This document shows positions 5,449-7,947 of a stretch of 7,947 bases of DNA, one piece after another. The translations under genes and the position numbers were made by a program. Below the pieces are notes generated by a model. It worked only from the letters and a program-made list of their open reading frames with translations, was not told where the DNA came from and did no database searches. Where the stretch lies: contig JBBREQ010000097.1 in assembly GCA_038202795.1 (NCBI GenBank), forward strand, positions 1 through 7,947, given 5' to 3'. This stretch comes from PHET01 sp038202795. GTDB taxonomy: Bacteria > Actinomycetota > Coriobacteriia > Anaerosomatales > PHET01. Positions within the stretch are counted from its first letter, which is position 1. The number at the start of each line of letters is the position of its first letter.

Positions 5449-5449
5449 G

Positions 5450-5465
5450 GCGGCGTAGTCGCCGC
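5450..5465 (+). promoter_or_regulatory. Inverted repeat at the purC transcription start
   Basis: GCGGCG (5450-5455) pairs with CGCCGC (5460-5465) around TAGT, directly after the -10 element. As DNA it could be an operator overlapping the start site; as RNA only part of it would be transcribed. It is not a PurR box of the Bacillus or E. coli kind. Confidence 0.3.
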
Positions 5466-5536
5466 ACCCCGCAGCCCTCAGTCGCGTACTCGGGTGTGGC
5501 CGTCGTGTCCACCGACGACCTCCCAAGGAGTGAGCA

Positions 5537-6427
5537 GTGCCTGAACTGGGCGACATGAACCCCGACTCACAGGGCAAAGTGAGAGATCTCTACGACCTGG
5601 GCGACAGGTTGCTTCTGGTGGCGTCGGATCGCATCAGCGCCTTCGACTTCGTCTTGCCGGATCCGATTCCCTACAAGGGCGAAGTGCTCACGAAGCTCTC
5701 GCTGTTCTGGTTCGACCTGCTCTCCGATGTTGTACCGCACCACCTCCTCTCCGCTGACGTCGACGACCTGCCCGAGCAGTTCGCGCCCCACGCACAGTGG
5801 TTGCGGGGTCGCTTCATGCTCGTGAAGAAGGCGCGCGTCTACCCGGTCGAGTGCATCGTCCGGGGATACCTGGCGGGCAGCGGATGGAACGAGTACCGCA
5901 AGACGGGCACGGTCTGCGGCATAGAGCTGCCCGTCGGACTACAGGAGTCGAGCCGTCTGGACGACCCCATCTTCACACCGTCGACCAAGGCCGAGATCGG
6001 TGACCACGACGAGAACATCAGTTTCGAGCGAATGATAGAGGTCGTGGGCGCCGAGACGGCAGCGCAGCTGCGAGACACCTCCATTGCGGTCTACGCCAAG
6101 GCTCGAGAGCACGCCGCTTCCCGTGGCATCATCATCGCAGACACCAAGTTCGAGTTTGGCGCCGTGAATGGGCAGCTCACGCTCATCGACGAGGTGCTCA
6201 CCCCCGACTCCAGCCGCTTCTGGCCTGCCGCGGACTACGCCGAAGGGCGTGGTCAGGCGAGTTTCGACAAGCAGTTCGTGCGGGACTGGCTCGAGAGCAG
6301 CGGTTGGGACAAGCAACCGCCGGCACCCGCGCTGCCCGCAGACATCATCGAAGCCACCAGCAAGAAGTACATCCAAGCGTACGAGCTCATAACCGGGCGT
6401 GCGTTCGAACCGGAAGGAACCACCTAG
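5537..6427 (+). CDS. purC: Phosphoribosylaminoimidazole-succinocarboxamide synthase (SAICAR synthetase)
   Basis: PurC joins CAIR and aspartate using ATP to make SAICAR in de novo purine synthesis, in the cytosol. The 296-residue length matches the longer bacterial/yeast-type enzymes. Hallmarks in order: GKVRDLYDLGDRLLLVASDR (13-32), the glycine-rich/ATP-binding start; ISAFDFVLP (33-41); VECIVRGYLAGSGWNEY (about 104-120), the substrate signature; FTPSTKAEIGDHDENI (about residues 146-161); DTKFEFG and LIDEVLTPDSSRFW (about 200-230), which carry Mg2+/ATP-binding acidic residues; and SFDKQFVRDWL near the end. The start is GTG 5537, six bases after AAGGAG (5525-5530). An ATG at 5555 is possible but lacks a site and would leave only five residues before GKVRD. 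The gene opens the cluster purC-x-purS-purQ with a plausible promoter upstream. Confidence 0.96.
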   Translation: MPELGDMNPDSQGKVRDLYDLGDRLLLVASDRISAFDFVLPDPIPYKGEVLTKLSLFWFDLLSDVVPHHLLSADVDDLPEQFAPHAQWLRGRFMLVKKARVYPVECIVRGYLAGSGWNEYRKTGTVCGIELPVGLQESSRLDDPIFTPSTKAEIGDHDENISFERMIEVVGAETAAQLRDTSIAVYAKAREHAASRGIIIADTKFEFGAVNGQLTLIDEVLTPDSSRFWPAADYAEGRGQASFDKQFVRDWLESSGWDKQPPAPALPADIIEATSKKYIQAYELITGRAFEPEGTT

Positions 6428-6883
6428 ATGGGTCGTCGCAGCCCCAGCAACGAGCGTTACCAGAAGTTCACCGGGCCTTCGGGCAAGACGCGTAAGTCAG
6501 CAGCCGCTGCTAAGCCTAAGCGGGCCGCCGGCAAGTCAGCCACGTCCTCCTCGGCGTCCAAGAAGTCCGCGTTGAAGACCAAGGGCGGACGGACGGCGTA
6601 TGTCCATCCCACATCGCCGGAGTACAAGCGCCTGCGGTTGATCTGGTGGGTCTTCCTGGGCGGATCGGTCGTACTGTCCACGGCAGCGTTCTTCATGTGG
6701 AGGCAGGACTCGCTCAGGAGCGCGGGCAACTATGTTCTCGCGGCCGCCTACGGGTTCATCTTCGTCGCGGTCTATATCGACTGGGCCAAACTCAGGCCCA
6801 TGCGTCAGGAGTGGATGAAGTCCGGACAGGCCGCCGCCGAGAAGGACTTGGACAAGTCGGGTAAGGCAGATACTAAGTCCTGA
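6428..6883 (+). CDS. Small membrane protein with basic Lys/Ala/Ser-rich tail, embedded in the pur cluster
   Basis: This 151-residue protein starts at the base after the purC stop (TAG then ATG 6428), with AAGGA (6414-6418) nine bases upstream. The first 60 residues are very basic and low in complexity (KTRKSAAAAKPKRAAGKS, then a Ser/Lys stretch), resembling disordered histone H1-like tails. Two membrane helices follow at about 70-91 (RLIWWVFLGGSVVLSTAAFFMW) and 99-119 (AGNYVLAAAYGFIFVAVYIDW), with a short charged loop between. The C-terminus is charged and lysine-rich. By the positive-inside rule both ends should be cytosolic. I do not recognise the family. Tight spacing (0 bases to purC, 25 to purS) says it is cotranscribed with purine genes, but no enzymatic motif is present. 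A DNA-, RNA- or lipid-contacting tail is a guess. Confidence 0.8.
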   Translation: MGRRSPSNERYQKFTGPSGKTRKSAAAAKPKRAAGKSATSSSASKKSALKTKGGRTAYVHPTSPEYKRLRLIWWVFLGGSVVLSTAAFFMWRQDSLRSAGNYVLAAAYGFIFVAVYIDWAKLRPMRQEWMKSGQAAAEKDLDKSGKADTKS

Positions 6884-6908
6884 CCGCGCGCGAGAAGGGG
6901 AGAGCCAC

Positions 6909-7145
6909 ATGGCGCGCTACGAGATCTATGTGACCTACAAGAAGGGCATCTTCGACCCCCCCGGGGCCACAGCCCAGCGGGCGCTCGCCAACCTGGGCTA
7001 TGAGGGTGTCGACAGCGTGCAGATCGGCAAGTTCATCCGGCTCGCCGGTGACGTCGATCTAGCTACGGTGACCGAGATGTGCGAGAAGCTACTCGCCAAC
7101 CCGGTCATCGAGGAGTTCCGCGTCGAGACCGTCGAGGAGGCGTGA
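6909..7145 (+). CDS. purS: Phosphoribosylformylglycinamidine synthase subunit PurS
   Basis: This is a 78-residue protein, the standard PurS size. PurS is the small subunit that bridges PurL and the glutaminase PurQ in the three-part FGAM synthase found in Gram-positives and many archaea. Typical features are the opening strand YEIYVTYKKGIFDPPGATAQ (4-23), the ALANLGYEGVDSVQIGKFI segment and the ending MCEKLLANPVIEEFRVE. The start ATG 6909 has AAGGGGAG (6895-6902) six bases upstream. purQ follows with a five-base gap, so translation is probably coupled. Presence of a separate PurS implies the small type of PurL elsewhere in the genome. Confidence 0.95.
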   Translation: MARYEIYVTYKKGIFDPPGATAQRALANLGYEGVDSVQIGKFIRLAGDVDLATVTEMCEKLLANPVIEEFRVETVEEA

Positions 7146-7150
7146 GCCGC

Positions 7151-7846
7151 ATGCGCTTCGGGGTCGTACGCTTCCCGGGATCGAACTGCGAGCAAGACGT
7201 CGTTGGCGCCTGCGACTACCTAGGCCTCAAGTCCGACTACATCTGGCACGGGGACACCGACATCTCCGGGTTCGATGCCATCGTGCTGCCGGGCGGCTTC
7301 TCGTACGGCGACTACATCCGCACGGGCGCAGTCGCGCGTTTCAGCCCCGTGATGGCCGAGGTCGTGCGCTTCGCCGAGAAGGGCGGGCCGGTGCTGGGAA
7401 TCTGCAACGGCTTCCAGATACTCACCGAGGCGCATCTGCTGCCCGGTGCGATGCTGCGCAACCGCGGCCTCAAGTTCATCTGCGAGCGCGTGTCGCTGCG
7501 CGTCGACGGCACGTGTGACTGGCTCGACCAGCCGCTGGGCACAGTGCTCGAGGTGCCCATCAACCACAACGAGGGCAACTTCACGTGCGATGCCGAGACG
7601 CTGGCGCGCCTTAGTAACAACGGTCAGGTCGTGCTTCGCTACTGCGAGGCTGACGGCTCGGCAGCGGATGGCGGCAGCGCGCCCAATGGCTCGCTCGACG
7701 ACATCGCGGGCATCTGCAACGAGCGTGGCAACGTGTTTGGCCTGATGCCGCACCCCGAGCGCGTAGTCGATCCGGTGGGCGGTGGGACTGACGGTCAGCC
7801 GTTCTTCACGACTATCGTTCGCACGCTTGCCGAGGTGGTTGGCTAG
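7151..7846 (+). CDS. purQ: Phosphoribosylformylglycinamidine synthase subunit PurQ (glutaminase)
   Basis: PurQ hydrolyses glutamine and channels ammonia to PurL for FGAM formation. The 231-residue length is normal. It is a class I (triad) glutamine amidotransferase: RFPGSNCEQD (7-16), the oxyanion-loop region LPGGFSYGDYIRTGA (46-60), the nucleophile elbow GICNGFQ with C85, and the catalytic pair H201/E203 in GLMPHPERV. NHNEGNF in the middle is also typical of PurQ. I chose ATG 7151: GAGGAGG (7134-7140, in the end of purS) is ten bases upstream. The GTG at 7142 is in frame but only one base from that site. Between NHNEGNF and the C-terminal catalytic pair there is a Gly/Ser/Asp-rich stretch (DGSAADGGSAPNGS) that looks like a small flexible insertion. 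The gene's stop overlaps the next start. Confidence 0.96.
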   Translation: MRFGVVRFPGSNCEQDVVGACDYLGLKSDYIWHGDTDISGFDAIVLPGGFSYGDYIRTGAVARFSPVMAEVVRFAEKGGPVLGICNGFQILTEAHLLPGAMLRNRGLKFICERVSLRVDGTCDWLDQPLGTVLEVPINHNEGNFTCDAETLARLSNNGQVVLRYCEADGSAADGGSAPNGSLDDIAGICNERGNVFGLMPHPERVVDPVGGGTDGQPFFTTIVRTLAEVVG

Positions 7847-7947
7847 TGCACGAAAACCTCGTACTGGGCGGACCGGTGTGGTGGTTCGCGGCGACGCTGT
7901 TGGTTCTGGCGGGGCTGTTCGGGCTGTTCACGTTCTTCGACTCGTTG
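7846..7947 (+). CDS. N-terminus of a membrane protein, cut by the window edge
   Basis: GTG 7846 shares its G with the last base of the purQ stop (TAGTG), and GAGGTGG lies just upstream in the end of purQ. Thirty-four codons are visible and open to the edge. After MHENLVLGGPVWW comes one long hydrophobic segment (FAATLLVLAGLFGLFTFF, about residues 14-31), either an uncleaved signal anchor or a first membrane helix. It is not PurL, which is soluble and does not start like this. The one-base overlap suggests coupling with purQ. The product cannot be identified from so little sequence. Confidence 0.55.
   Translation, partial: MHENLVLGGPVWWFAATLLVLAGLFGLFTFFDSL

Noticed and set aside
1..7947. tRNA, rRNA, CRISPR array, insertion sequence, attachment site or phage gene
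   Set aside because: No regularly spaced repeats, transposase or integrase motifs, terminal inverted repeats or tRNA-like cloverleaf were seen on either strand.

Overview
The window is GC-rich, tightly packed bacterial DNA in which every supported gene reads left to right. It looks like a chromosomal segment from a high-GC Gram-positive, plausibly an actinobacterium of the Coriobacteriia type. The pointers are strong AGGAGG-like ribosome binding sites, frequent GTG starts, a lipobox lipoprotein, a MscL carrying a zinc ribbon, and a purC-x-purS-purQ cluster. The taxonomy is inference; there is no rRNA or other marker gene in view.

Region 1 (1-1320) holds the tail of a polytopic membrane protein whose cytosolic end carries a zinc-finger-like remnant, followed by an intrinsic terminator (377-411). 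Immediately after comes a promoter-like segment with an 11-bp direct repeat and a long leader that can fold, then a secreted protein resembling the YiiX/YycO branch of NlpC/P60 cysteine hydrolases. That gene ends at a strong GC hairpin.

Region 2 (1345-2883) holds an unrecognised lipoprotein, perhaps a beta-propeller, followed closely by mscL, the large-conductance mechanosensitive channel. Here mscL has a C-terminal four-cysteine zinc ribbon.

Region 3 (2884-5399) is a two-component system: an OmpR/PhoB-type response regulator whose last 8 bases overlap the start of a HAMP-type membrane histidine kinase. A 73-residue two-helix membrane protein of unknown function follows. The first three regions together have a cell-envelope flavour (surface hydrolase, lipoprotein, osmotic valve, membrane sensor). 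A shared regulon is a hypothesis, resting mainly on the OmpR-type direct repeat upstream of the hydrolase.

Region 4 (5400-7947) is a purine biosynthesis operon with its own promoter: purC, an unrecognised small membrane protein with a lysine- and alanine-rich tail, purS and purQ. The stop codon of purQ overlaps the GTG start of a further membrane protein cut by the window edge; purL, the usual partner, does not follow directly.

I found no mobile element, CRISPR array, tRNA or rRNA, and no clear-cut new defence or biosynthetic system. The most interesting non-coding signals are the foldable leader at 493-574 and the direct-repeat promoter at 416-450.
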